Below, piece by piece: positions 7,695 through 15,733 of a DNA stretch of 32,712 nucleotides. Position 1 is the first letter of the stretch. Each line of letters opens with the position of its first letter. The stretch is taken from positions 5,735-38,446 of the forward strand of contig DKXC01000095.1 of assembly GCA_002492045.1 (NCBI GenBank), in the 5' to 3' direction. The stretch comes from Micrococcaceae bacterium UBA7136 (GTDB lineage Bacteria > Actinomycetota > Actinomycetes > Actinomycetales > Micrococcaceae). Under the pieces are notes generated by a model, which made no database searches, was not told the DNA's origin, and worked only from the letters and a program-made list of their open reading frames with translations. The position numbers and the translations under genes are program-made.

Positions 7695-9200
7695 TTAGAG
7701 CAGGGCACTCCAGAGACGGCAGAGGTTCTCCATGACCTTCTGCCGGTTAGGCCGGTTGACCCACTCGTCGTAGCGCAGCTCCTTGCAGCGAGAAATGTAA
7801 TCCTGGGCGATCGCGTCCAAAGACCGCACCATATCCTCGTCCACAATAAAGTTAGACACCTCAAAGTTGAGGGCAAAGGAGCGGGGATCCATATTTGAAG
7901 AGCCGATAAAGGTCAGCTCGTCGTCCACCACCATGAACTTTGAGTGCAGGACGGTCGGCCCGGGGTACTGCTGGATGCGCACGCCAGCCTTGAGCAGCTG
8001 CTCATAGTAAGACCGCTGACCCATAATGGGCAGGAACTGGTCACCCTTCTCGCAGACAATCAGGGTTACCTTAATACCGGATAGGGCCATGTTGGTCAGG
8101 GCCTGCAGGAGGGTTTCTTCCGGCACGAAGTAGGGGGAGCAGATCAGGATACGCCGCTCAGCATTGTAGAGCAGGTGGTTGATGAGTCGCAGATTATTTT
8201 CGGTCTCAAAACCGGGGCCGGAGGGCACCACCTGGGCCAGGGGACGCTGGTTGAGGCTGGCCTTGTCCAGGTTGACCAGCACCTGGGAGTCAATCTCGTC
8301 AATGAGCAGTTCCTTGGTTTCGGCGTACCAGTCTGACACGAAAACCGCGTTGAGCTGCTGAACCACGGGGCCGGTGCAGAAGAAGGAGAGGTCCTTCCAG
8401 GCTAGGCCCTTCTCGATGTTGCCCTTGAGGTTGTAGCTGCGGTCAATGGCGTTCTGGGAGCCTGAGAAGGCCAGCTGTCCGTCAATGACCACAATCTTGC
8501 GGTGGTTGCGTAGGTCGGGTCGCTGCCACTGGCCCTTGAGGGGCTTGAGGGGCAGCATGAGCCGCCAGGGTACCCCGGCTTCGTTCAGTCGCTGCTGGAG
8601 CTCCTTCCAGCGGGGGTACTTACGGGAACCAATATGGTCAATCAGAACATGGACGGCCACCCCGCGCTGGTGGGCTCGGATGAGGGCATCCCAGAGGGGT
8701 TCGGTGGTGGCATCTAGGGCGGTGATGTAGAACTCGAAGTGGACGTAGTCCTTGGCCTGGTCGATGCGCTGGGCTAGTTCCTGTAGGGCTTCGTTGTTAT
8801 CGGGTCGCAGGTCGAAGCTGTTGCCGCCAACCAGGGGCAGGGCACCCAGCTGGTAGTTGAGGTGGGCTGCAACCCGGGCTGGCTCGGAGAGCTGGGGGCT
8901 GCCCAGGACGGCCTCGTCGCCTTCGATAGCGTCCTTGATGATTTGGTTCATGGCCCGCTGGCGGCTGCGGCGGTGGCGGGGCACCAGGTTGGAGCCGAAG
9001 ATGAGGAAGGCTAGCAGGCCGATAAAGGGGATGAAGAAGATGGCCAGAAGCCAGCCCAGGGCCACCACGGGTTTGCGGTTGTAGGGTAGCCAGAAGATGA
9101 CGGTCAGGCGGATGATGAGGTCTGCGACGATGAAGAGGAGGGAGACCCAGTTGGGGGCATCTAAGAGGCTGAGGAAGGGCAGGCCAAGATTCATGTCCAC
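7695..9200 (-). CDS. cls: Cardiolipin synthase (phospholipase D superfamily)
   Basis: This membrane enzyme joins two phosphatidylglycerol molecules into cardiolipin. It is 501 residues, the usual length. Two N-terminal membrane segments lie at about residues 19-38 and 46-68, followed by two HKD motifs: H233-K235-D240 (NHRKIVVIDGQ) and H419-K421-D426 (HSKFMVVDDE), each followed by the expected GS(Q/S)N. The listed start is GTG at 9200; ATG at 9194 is only two codons later and equally possible, as neither has a clear ribosome binding site. The gene is divergent from the 2-hydroxyacid dehydrogenase gene and ends just before a 71-bp palindrome. Confidence 0.95.
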   Translation of the reverse strand: MDMNLGLPFLSLLDAPNWVSLLFIVADLIIRLTVIFWLPYNRKPVVALGWLLAIFFIPFIGLLAFLIFGSNLVPRHRRSRQRAMNQIIKDAIEGDEAVLGSPQLSEPARVAAHLNYQLGALPLVGGNSFDLRPDNNEALQELAQRIDQAKDYVHFEFYITALDATTEPLWDALIRAHQRGVAVHVLIDHIGSRKYPRWKELQQRLNEAGVPWRLMLPLKPLKGQWQRPDLRNHRKIVVIDGQLAFSGSQNAIDRSYNLKGNIEKGLAWKDLSFFCTGPVVQQLNAVFVSDWYAETKELLIDEIDSQVLVNLDKASLNQRPLAQVVPSGPGFETENNLRLINHLLYNAERRILICSPYFVPEETLLQALTNMALSGIKVTLIVCEKGDQFLPIMGQRSYYEQLLKAGVRIQQYPGPTVLHSKFMVVDDELTFIGSSNMDPRSFALNFEVSNFIVDEDMVRSLDAIAQDYISRCKELRYDEWVNRPNRQKVMENLCRLWSALL

Positions 9201-9316
9201 TAGTTTACTGACAGACGTCGGAGCTTGTGAGGGGCCTGTGTTCTGGGACTCTTAGGGTAGAGTGGCAGGAGACCACCTATCGGCAAGCCCAAGGACGGGC
9301 AGAGCAGGAGACAGCC

Positions 9317-10279
9317 ATGAAGGTTCTTCTACCCACCAGTATTGGCCTGGAAACCAACCGACTGGGCCTGGCCCCAGAAGACCAGATCGTAGCCTACAAC
9401 CCCCGAGAAGCCATCGACCCCCAGCATGAGGACGCTGACGTCCTGGTGGCCTGGGGTAATGCCAACTGGCAGCTACGGGACGCCGCCACCCGCCTACAAA
9501 ACCTGGGATTAGTTCAGGCCCTGCTAGCTGGCCCCGACCAGGCCCGGGCCGCCGGTTTTGCGCCCGAGGTAGTCATTACCTCTGGTGTTGGTCTGCATTC
9601 TTTGACCGTGGCTGAGCACGCCCTGGCTCTTTCCCTTAACCTGGTGCGTTTTCTACCCACCCTGGCTGGCCATCAGGCCCAGAAGCATTGGGCCTCTGAA
9701 CTGGGAGGCCTGCAGGAGCTACACCCCCAGGGGCAGCTGACCACTCTGCTGGATGCCCGCGTCACCATCTGGGGTTTTGGTTCTATCGGCCAGGCAACCG
9801 CCCGGCTCTTTGCGGCCTTTGGCGCCCAGGTGACCGGTATTGCCCGCAGTGCGGGGGAGCGGGCTGGTTTCTCGGTGCTGGCCGAGAGCGACCTGGACAA
9901 GGTGCTACCTGAGACTGACCTGCTGGTCATGATCCTGCCCCAGTCAGAGCAGACCTATCAGGCCCTGGGCGCCCACCAGCTGGAGCTGCTACCTTCTCAC
10001 GCCTACCTGGTTAATGTGGGCCGGGGTTCTACCGTGGACGAGGCTGCTCTGGCTGATGCCCTGCGTCAGGGGTCTATTGCTGGTGCTGCCCTGGATGTTA
10101 CTGCCACTGAGCCCCTACCGGCTGACGATCCGCTCTGGGAAGCCCCTAACCTGGTTATCACCCCGCATGCTGCTGGTGGACGCCCAGTCAACCCTGAAGC
10201 CCTGATCGCCCAGAATCTGCAGGCCCTGCGCGACGAGCGGGCAGGACGCCCCGCCAACTGGCGCAACCGCATGAACTAG
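9317..10279 (+). CDS. D-isomer-specific 2-hydroxyacid dehydrogenase family protein
   Basis: A 320-residue NAD(P)-dependent oxidoreductase. The Rossmann glycine motif is WGFGSIGQA (residues 152-160). The family's catalytic triad is present as R236 (NVGRGS), E265 (TATEPL) and H284 (TPHAAG). Members reduce or oxidise 2-keto/2-hydroxy acids such as glyoxylate, hydroxypyruvate or phosphoglycerate; the substrate cannot be told here, and the protein is too short for a SerA with an ACT domain. ATG at 9317 is chosen because AGGAG lies 7 bases upstream; the longer frame from 9227 has no ribosome binding site. It stands alone and converges on the ABC ATPase gene with a shared terminator. Confidence 0.9.
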   Translation: MKVLLPTSIGLETNRLGLAPEDQIVAYNPREAIDPQHEDADVLVAWGNANWQLRDAATRLQNLGLVQALLAGPDQARAAGFAPEVVITSGVGLHSLTVAEHALALSLNLVRFLPTLAGHQAQKHWASELGGLQELHPQGQLTTLLDARVTIWGFGSIGQATARLFAAFGAQVTGIARSAGERAGFSVLAESDLDKVLPETDLLVMILPQSEQTYQALGAHQLELLPSHAYLVNVGRGSTVDEAALADALRQGSIAGAALDVTATEPLPADDPLWEAPNLVITPHAAGGRPVNPEALIAQNLQALRDERAGRPANWRNRMN

Positions 10280-10304
10280 GGGAGCCTGCCAGAAAAAGGG
10301 GCAT

Positions 10305-10364
10305 AAGAAGGGGCAGGGTCCGGCCTTAAGATTTCTCCTAGACCGGGCCACCTGCCCCTTCTTT
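10305..10364. terminator. Bidirectional terminator
   Basis: AAGAAGGGGCAGG (10305-10317) pairs with CCTGCCCCTTCTTT (10351-10364). The arms supply T-runs on the + strand and on the reverse strand. It separates the convergent dehydrogenase (stop 10279) and fused ABC ATPase (stop 10373) genes. Confidence 0.75.
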
Positions 10365-10372
10365 AGCTTGAA

Positions 10373-12124
10373 CTAGCTGACGACGTGGCCGGTCTCCTCA
10401 AGGAGCTTGGCCCGTAGCTGGCGACGCTCAGCCTGAGCAGCCGGGTCAGGCAGAGGAACAGCAGCCAGCAGACGCTGAGTGTACACCTCACGGGGGTGAC
10501 GCAGAATCTGCTCACGGGGGCCCTGTTCCACAATCTCGCCTCGACGCATAACCGCAATCCGGTCGGCCAGGGCGTCAATAACAGCCAGGTCGTGGGTGAC
10601 AAAGAGGCAGGCAAAACCCATTTCTTCCTGCAGCTCCTGGAAAAGCTCCAGGACGCGGGCCTGAACCGAAACATCCAGGGCGCTAGTCGGTTCGTCCGCA
10701 ATCAGCAGTTTAGGCTTGAGAGACAGGGCTCGGGCAATACCCACCCGCTGCTTCTGACCACCAGAAAGCTCATGGGGGTAGCGGTTACGGTAGGAGCGAG
10801 GCAGCTCCACCCGGTCCAGTAGCTCCTCAATTCGCCTCTGTAGCTCATCGCCCTTGGCAACCCCGGCCAGCATCATGGGCTCACCAATCGACTCACCGAT
10901 AGGCAGACGCGGGTTAAGAGAAGAAGAAGGATCCTGGAAGACCATACCCACGTCCTTGCGAACCTGAGCAAGGTCCTTACGGCTAGGCTTACGCATATCT
11001 ACACCACAGACCGTCATCTGCCCCTCAGCTACTTGCAGGAAGCCCACCGTAGCGCGGCCAATAGTGGACTTACCAGAGCCAGACTCACCCACTAGACCCA
11101 GAACCTCACCGGCTCGGATCTCTAGATTGGCCCCGCTAACAGCCCTAAAGGGGCCAATCCGCCCCTGCTTGGGGTACTCCAGGGCGACGTCCTTGAGCGA
11201 AAGGATAACCTCCCCCTGGCGCTTGGGGGCCACCTGCTCTAGCAGGGCGGTTGCCGGACGCATGTTCTCAGCTGCCTCATCAATAGCGGCATTCACATCA
11301 ATCTCATCGCCACCCAGGCGCAGCACCGCACCTAGCAGGGCCTTGGTGTAGTCATGCTGAGGGTTAGCAAAGATATCTTGAATATCCCCGGTCTCTACAA
11401 TCTGGCCCCGGCGCATAACAGCAACCCGGTCGGCCAGGTCTGCTACTACACCCATATCGTGGGTAATCAGGATGATGGCTGAGTTCAGCTTCTTCTGCAG
11501 GTTGCGCATGAGCTCCAGAATCTCTGCCTGGACGGTAACGTCCAGGGCTGTTGTGGGCTCATCAGCAATGAGTAGCTTGGGGTTAGTCGACAGGGACTGG
11601 GCGATCATGGCTCGCTGCCGCTGACCGCCAGACATCTGGTGGGGGTAGGAGTTGAAGGCCTTGACCGGGTCTGGCATCTCTACCATCTCTAGCATCTTGA
11701 TGGCTTCTTCCTTGGCCTGGTCAGGGGAAATATCCTTGTGCAGGCGTAGGGTCTCCACGATCTGGTCGCCTACGGTCATGACCGGGTTCATGGCGGTCAT
11801 CGGTTCCTGGAAGATAACAGCAACCTCTTCACCACGTACACTGAGCAGGTCTGAGTTAGAGAGGCCTACCAGCTCTCGACCGTTGAGCTTGACCGACCCT
11901 GAGACACGGGCGTTCTTGGGCAAGAGGCCAATCATACCCATTGAAGACACTGACTTACCTGAGCCAGATTCACCCACAATGGCTAGTACCTCACCGGGGT
12001 AAACCTCGTAGTTGAGGTTCATTGCGGCTGGAACCCACTGGCGTTCAACACCGAAGTCGACGCTCAGGTCACGGACCTGTAGGACCGGCTCTTGGCCGGG
12101 CTTCTGAGTACTAGAAGTCTGCAT
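10373..12124 (-). CDS. Fused dual ATP-binding protein of a peptide/nickel-type ABC importer (DppD-DppF fusion)
   Basis: This 583-residue protein carries two complete ABC ATPase domains. Domain 1 has Walker A GESGSGKS (51-58), signature MSGGQ (164-168) and Walker B LLIADEP (184-190). Domain 2 has GESGSGKST (346-354), LSGGQ (453-457) and LLIADEP (473-479). Each ends in the oligopeptide-type extension. Such fusions (GsiA/YejF type) power dipeptide, oligopeptide or glutathione import with two permeases. ATG at 12124 is chosen because the 40-residue upstream extension has no similarity to the family; its own ribosome binding site is weak. It is on the same strand as the dppABC-like genes but separated from them by the PH-domain gene, so it needs its own promoter in 12125-12200. 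Confidence 0.93.
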   Translation of the reverse strand: MQTSSTQKPGQEPVLQVRDLSVDFGVERQWVPAAMNLNYEVYPGEVLAIVGESGSGKSVSSMGMIGLLPKNARVSGSVKLNGRELVGLSNSDLLSVRGEEVAVIFQEPMTAMNPVMTVGDQIVETLRLHKDISPDQAKEEAIKMLEMVEMPDPVKAFNSYPHQMSGGQRQRAMIAQSLSTNPKLLIADEPTTALDVTVQAEILELMRNLQKKLNSAIILITHDMGVVADLADRVAVMRRGQIVETGDIQDIFANPQHDYTKALLGAVLRLGGDEIDVNAAIDEAAENMRPATALLEQVAPKRQGEVILSLKDVALEYPKQGRIGPFRAVSGANLEIRAGEVLGLVGESGSGKSTIGRATVGFLQVAEGQMTVCGVDMRKPSRKDLAQVRKDVGMVFQDPSSSLNPRLPIGESIGEPMMLAGVAKGDELQRRIEELLDRVELPRSYRNRYPHELSGGQKQRVGIARALSLKPKLLIADEPTSALDVSVQARVLELFQELQEEMGFACLFVTHDLAVIDALADRIAVMRRGEIVEQGPREQILRHPREVYTQRLLAAVPLPDPAAQAERRQLRAKLLEETGHVVS

Positions 12125-12200
12125 TGGTTTATCCCAACTTTTGGTTCTTGATAAGAAGTCTATTTGATTGAGCAAGCTGACCTGAGAGAAGCTAGAGGCT

Positions 12201-12842
12201 ATGAGGTCCCAGTATTTGCAGAACCCCCCGCTTACCTTCCGCACCCGAACCGCTACCCTCTATACGGGGTTTGCGCTTCTTCTTGCGGTCAGTACGCTCC
12301 TATCCCTGGTACTGATGGGTGGAATCAGCCTCCTGCTGGCCTACGCCTGGGGCCCTCTTTTCCTGGCCTACGGAATCTACTACCTTTTAGGCCAGCCCAG
12401 CCTGAGAGTGGGGGAGGAAGACATCCTCATTAGGAATCCGGGGTGTTGGCACCGAATCACCTATGCTGCTCTCATTGATGTATCCACCAAATACCACCTG
12501 ACTTTGGTGACTCCTCAGCGGCGCTACCAGGTTTTTGCCCTGCCAGCTAGCGGCATGCTGGCTTCCCTAAATGCCAGCCGTCAGGATCTCCATAACCTTC
12601 CGGCCATCAGCTATAAGCCTGGTGGAGGGCTGGCTACCTCAGATCTTCCTAACTCGGCTGCTGGGGCTAGTGCCCTGGTGATCCGGGGCTACTGGCAGGA
12701 GCTGGTAGAAGCTGGGGCCTTGGAAGACAAGGAGGGCCAGGTTCAGTCCTACTGGGATATTCCTGGCCTGCTCATCCTACTAGCTCTCTTGCTAGCAGCT
12801 CTTGCTGGCTTCTACTGGGGGTCTGGCTTTGAGGGAGTTTAG
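12201..12842 (+). CDS. PH-domain-type membrane protein of unknown function
   Basis: A 213-residue protein with two adjacent membrane segments (about residues 18-60) and a third at the C-terminus (about 190-207). The middle part (RVGEEDILIRNPGCWHRITYAALIDV) resembles the bacterial PH (bPH) domain found in many small actinobacterial membrane proteins, where a strand motif follows two membrane helices. No catalytic residues are apparent. Its ATG at 12201 lies 76 bases from the divergent ABC ATPase start. It interrupts an otherwise same-strand peptide importer locus, and its own strong terminator follows. The family assignment is tentative; function is unknown. Confidence 0.65.
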   Translation: MRSQYLQNPPLTFRTRTATLYTGFALLLAVSTLLSLVLMGGISLLLAYAWGPLFLAYGIYYLLGQPSLRVGEEDILIRNPGCWHRITYAALIDVSTKYHLTLVTPQRRYQVFALPASGMLASLNASRQDLHNLPAISYKPGGGLATSDLPNSAAGASALVIRGYWQELVEAGALEDKEGQVQSYWDIPGLLILLALLLAALAGFYWGSGFEGV

Positions 12843-12863
12843 CTTCTCTATAGATTTATGAGG

Positions 12864-12910
12864 GGCAGACGGTGGTCTTGAATCTGGCAGGCCACCGTCT
12901 GCCTTTCTTT
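12864..12910. terminator. Strong terminator after the PH-domain gene
   Basis: GGCAGACGGTGG (12864-12875) and CCACCGTCTGCC (12892-12903) form a perfect 12-bp stem followed by TTTCTTTT on the + strand. It lies between the PH-domain gene (stop 12842) and the 3' end of the DppC-like gene (stop 12920) and may serve both. Confidence 0.85.
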
Positions 12911-12919
12911 TAAGGGCGG

Positions 12920-14053
12920 CTAGCTTGAGCTCTTGCTGGCTGGCTGGCTCTTAGCCTGCTCCTGCCAGGGGCTTACCTGGACGGACGCCTGCTGGCTGCC
13001 GTCAATCCCTAGGCCGTTCTCGGCTGAGTGGGCGGTACGCTCCTTAGCCTTCTTGGGGTTGAACTTCTTCTGCCTGGGGTCAAAGGCATCACGCAGGCCG
13101 TCGCCCACGAAGTTAATGGCCAGGGAGATCGCCAGGATGAAGAGGCCCGGGAACCAGAAGAGCCAGGGACGGGTGGCGAAGGCTGACTGGTTGGCTGAAA
13201 TCAGAGAGCCTAGAGACCAGTCGGGAGCCTTAATGCCGAAGCCCAGGTAAGAGAGGCCGGTCTCGGTCAAGATAGCGGAGCTCATCATCAGGGAGATACT
13301 GACGGTGACCACACCGATAGCGTTGGGCAGGATGTGCTTGAAGATGATCCGCATATCTGAGGCACCGGCGAGGCGGGCGGCATCAACGAACTCCCGTTCA
13401 CGCAGGGTCAGGAACTCTGCTCGCACCAGACGAGCTAGGGAAGACCAGAAAAGCAGACCCACCACAACACCGAACATGACGGTGTTCCAGACGCCGGTGA
13501 AGTAGCTACCGGCCAGCTTACCGAGCACAGCGGTCAGAAGCATGAGGGGAATGATGATGATCATGTCGGTGAAGCGCATAATGACGGCCTCTACCCAGCC
13601 ACGGTAGTAGCCGGCCAGACCACCGAAGAGGACACCCAGGAAACCTGCGATACCGGTAATCAGGACGACTACCAGGAAGGTGTTCTGGATGCCTCGCATG
13701 GTCATGGCGAAGAGGTCGCGTCCGGTGGCGTCCTGGCCAAACCAGTGCTGGGCGTTGGGGGCAGCCCCATTGATGATGGGGTGCATATCGTTGTAGTTGT
13801 AGCGCCACCAGCCTGGAATGGGCCCAACACCAATGGAGGTGATGGACAGCAGGAAGATGAGGAGCAGGATGATGAGGGAGACCACTGCGCCGGTATTTTG
13901 GCGGAAGCGCTTACGCACAATCTGTCCCTGGGTCTTGCCCACAGATTCTTGGGCCCGGATGTCCAGGTTAGTTTCTACCGCCCGCATGGCGGTGGTTTCG
14001 GTGGTGGGTTCCTTAGCCAGTTTTTGGCTGGACTTCTGTTCTTGACTGCTCAT
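12920..14053 (-). CDS. ABC transporter permease, DppC/OppC type
   Basis: This 377-residue inner-membrane permease has a polar N-terminal tail of about 45 residues, a first membrane helix (about 56-75), the OppC-type external segment 'HWFGQDATGRDLFAMTMRG' and five further helices. The EAA loop that contacts the ATPase is EFVDAARLAGASDMRIIFKH. It ends in an unusually long polar tail of about 60 residues rich in Ser, Gln and Lys. Its ATG overlaps the stop of the upstream permease gene as TAATG, indicating translational coupling. It forms a peptide importer with the DppB-like permease, the binding lipoprotein and probably the fused ATPase. Confidence 0.93.
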   Translation of the reverse strand: MSSQEQKSSQKLAKEPTTETTAMRAVETNLDIRAQESVGKTQGQIVRKRFRQNTGAVVSLIILLLIFLLSITSIGVGPIPGWWRYNYNDMHPIINGAAPNAQHWFGQDATGRDLFAMTMRGIQNTFLVVVLITGIAGFLGVLFGGLAGYYRGWVEAVIMRFTDMIIIIPLMLLTAVLGKLAGSYFTGVWNTVMFGVVVGLLFWSSLARLVRAEFLTLREREFVDAARLAGASDMRIIFKHILPNAIGVVTVSISLMMSSAILTETGLSYLGFGIKAPDWSLGSLISANQSAFATRPWLFWFPGLFILAISLAINFVGDGLRDAFDPRQKKFNPKKAKERTAHSAENGLGIDGSQQASVQVSPWQEQAKSQPASKSSS

Positions 14054-15585
14054 TAGGCTTTCACCCTTACTCGCGGATCTAGGGCTGAGTAGAGAAGGTC
14101 AGCCACCAGGTTGAAGATGAGCGCCATGAGGCCGGTGACCAGGAAGACGCCCATGACGGGGTTGGGGTCGGTGTGGGCCAAAGAATCCAAGAAGAGAGTA
14201 CCCATACCCTTGAAGGCGAAGATACGCTCGGTAATGGCCGCGCCACCAATAATGCCGCCAATATCCATAGCAATAATGGTTGCCAGGGGAATCAGAGCGT
14301 TACGGAAGGCGTGCTTCATGACCACGGCCCGTTCGGAGACACCCTTAGCTCGGGCGGTACGAATGTAGTCCTGGTTCATGATCTCTAGCATGGAGGCCCG
14401 GGAGAAACGGGAGTAGGAGGCTAGAGAGATCAGGGTCAGGGCGATAGTGGGAAGCAGGATGTGGGTCATGGTGTCGATACCCAAGACCCAGAAGTCGCCC
14501 TGGAGGTTAGGGGTAGAGGCATTGGCGGTGGGGATAGGACGTCCCTTAATGCGGCTGTTGCTGATGTACTCGGGCCAGGCCTGCATAAAGCGGTCGGCAA
14601 TAATCAGCAGGGCCATAGCCAGGCCGGTCAGCAGGCCAACCCGGGCACCCTGGCCCCGGTCGTAGCCACCAGCCAGAAGACCCAGAACCCAGCCCAGGGC
14701 CATGAAGGCCGCCAGGATAATAACAACCATGAGGAGGGTCGCCTGAGCCAGTAGCCCCTGGAGGGGGAAGTAGGCGATAAGCCCCACCAGCACCATACCC
14801 AGGCCGGTGCCCAGGGCCCGGCGATTACGTAGACCTGCTACCAGGTAGGTGAAGAGTACCGCAGCGCCCAGGCCCAGGGGCAGCATGAAGGGGATGCCCA
14901 GGAAGGGTGTCAGGAACCACTGGGTGGCTGAAACAAAGACAATCATGCCTGCGGTCAGCAGGAAACCGACCAAGCCCATGAGGTAGCGGGTGCGCTGCTT
15001 ACCGAAGGAGGCCGAGTACCAGAAAATACCCGCAATAAGAGAAATCAGCAGGGTAGTGGGGATGGTGACTACCGGGTTACGGAGGAAGTCGTTGAAGCCA
15101 ATGGCCAGGAACTCTTTCAGTAGAACCGCAATCCAGAAGGAAGGCAGAGAGAAGAAGAGGAAGCTGGCAAAGGTGACAGTGTAGTCCAGGGCAGAGTACT
15201 GGCGCAGGGCTGAAACGATACCCAGGCTGACACCAATCAAGATAGAGAGGATGGTGGAGGCCAAGACCAGGGTCAGGGTCTGGTAGATAGCGTTAGCCAG
15301 CAGCTGGGTTACCGGGGTGCCAGCCAGGTTCTGACCGAAGTCGCACTGACCGGCGAAGCAGCCCAGGATGCCGCCTAGCCACATAAAGTAGCGGACGGGG
15401 GCCGGGACATCAAGGTTGAGAGCCTCAACGCGCTGGGCGATGAGCTGTTCCTTATTGGGAGAGTTAGAGACAAGTAGTTCTTCGAGAGGGTTACCTGCGA
15501 TAGCTACGAGGTTGTAGACCAGGAAGGATGCCCCCAGAAGAATAAAGACAGCTGTGATGAGCCGCCTTACTGAGTACATGAGCAT
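14053..15585 (-). CDS. ABC transporter permease, DppB/OppB type, enlarged by extra membrane segments
   Basis: The N-terminal 165 residues (MYSVRRLITAVFILLGASF, then CDFGQNLAGTPVTQLL and SLPSFWIAVLL) and the C-terminal 170 residues (ILLPTIALTLISLASYSRFS, EAA loop DYIRTARAKGVSERAV at about 406-421) are a normal DppB. Between them lies an insert of about 165 residues (roughly 170-338) with five or six hydrophobic segments, bringing the protein to 510 residues instead of about 310-340. The reading frame is uninterrupted and the family motifs on both sides are intact, so this is not a frameshift artefact. ATG at 15585 has GAGG 8 bases upstream. The gene follows the binding protein gene after two hairpins. 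Confidence 0.9.
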   Translation of the reverse strand: MLMYSVRRLITAVFILLGASFLVYNLVAIAGNPLEELLVSNSPNKEQLIAQRVEALNLDVPAPVRYFMWLGGILGCFAGQCDFGQNLAGTPVTQLLANAIYQTLTLVLASTILSILIGVSLGIVSALRQYSALDYTVTFASFLFFSLPSFWIAVLLKEFLAIGFNDFLRNPVVTIPTTLLISLIAGIFWYSASFGKQRTRYLMGLVGFLLTAGMIVFVSATQWFLTPFLGIPFMLPLGLGAAVLFTYLVAGLRNRRALGTGLGMVLVGLIAYFPLQGLLAQATLLMVVIILAAFMALGWVLGLLAGGYDRGQGARVGLLTGLAMALLIIADRFMQAWPEYISNSRIKGRPIPTANASTPNLQGDFWVLGIDTMTHILLPTIALTLISLASYSRFSRASMLEIMNQDYIRTARAKGVSERAVVMKHAFRNALIPLATIIAMDIGGIIGGAAITERIFAFKGMGTLFLDSLAHTDPNPVMGVFLVTGLMALIFNLVADLLYSALDPRVRVKA

Positions 15586-15614
15586 GGTGGGTTCCTCAAG
15601 GGTTGATTAGGAGG

Positions 15615-15680
15615 GGCAGGTTCTGCTGGTGACCTGCCTGTAAGCCAAATGGCGCGGAAGCTAGTAGGAGCTTCCGCGCC
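15615..15680 (-). other. Two tandem hairpins between binding-protein and permease genes
   Basis: The first is GGCAGGT/ACCTGCC (15615-15621/15632-15638). The second is a perfect 11-bp stem GGCGCGGAAGC/GCTTCCGCGCC (15651-15661/15670-15680) with an 8-base loop. No T-run follows on the - strand, so the likely role is 3'-end protection or partial termination that makes more binding protein than permease. Confidence 0.7.
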
Positions 15681-15733
15681 ACCGGTATGTTGGCAGGATG
15701 CCTGCCTTGAGATGAGGGAGAGCAGAAAGAGGC

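Noticed and set aside
12125..12244. Longer N-terminus for the fused ABC ATPase
   Set aside because: The 40 extra residues are unlike the family and would overlap the start of the divergent PH-domain gene.
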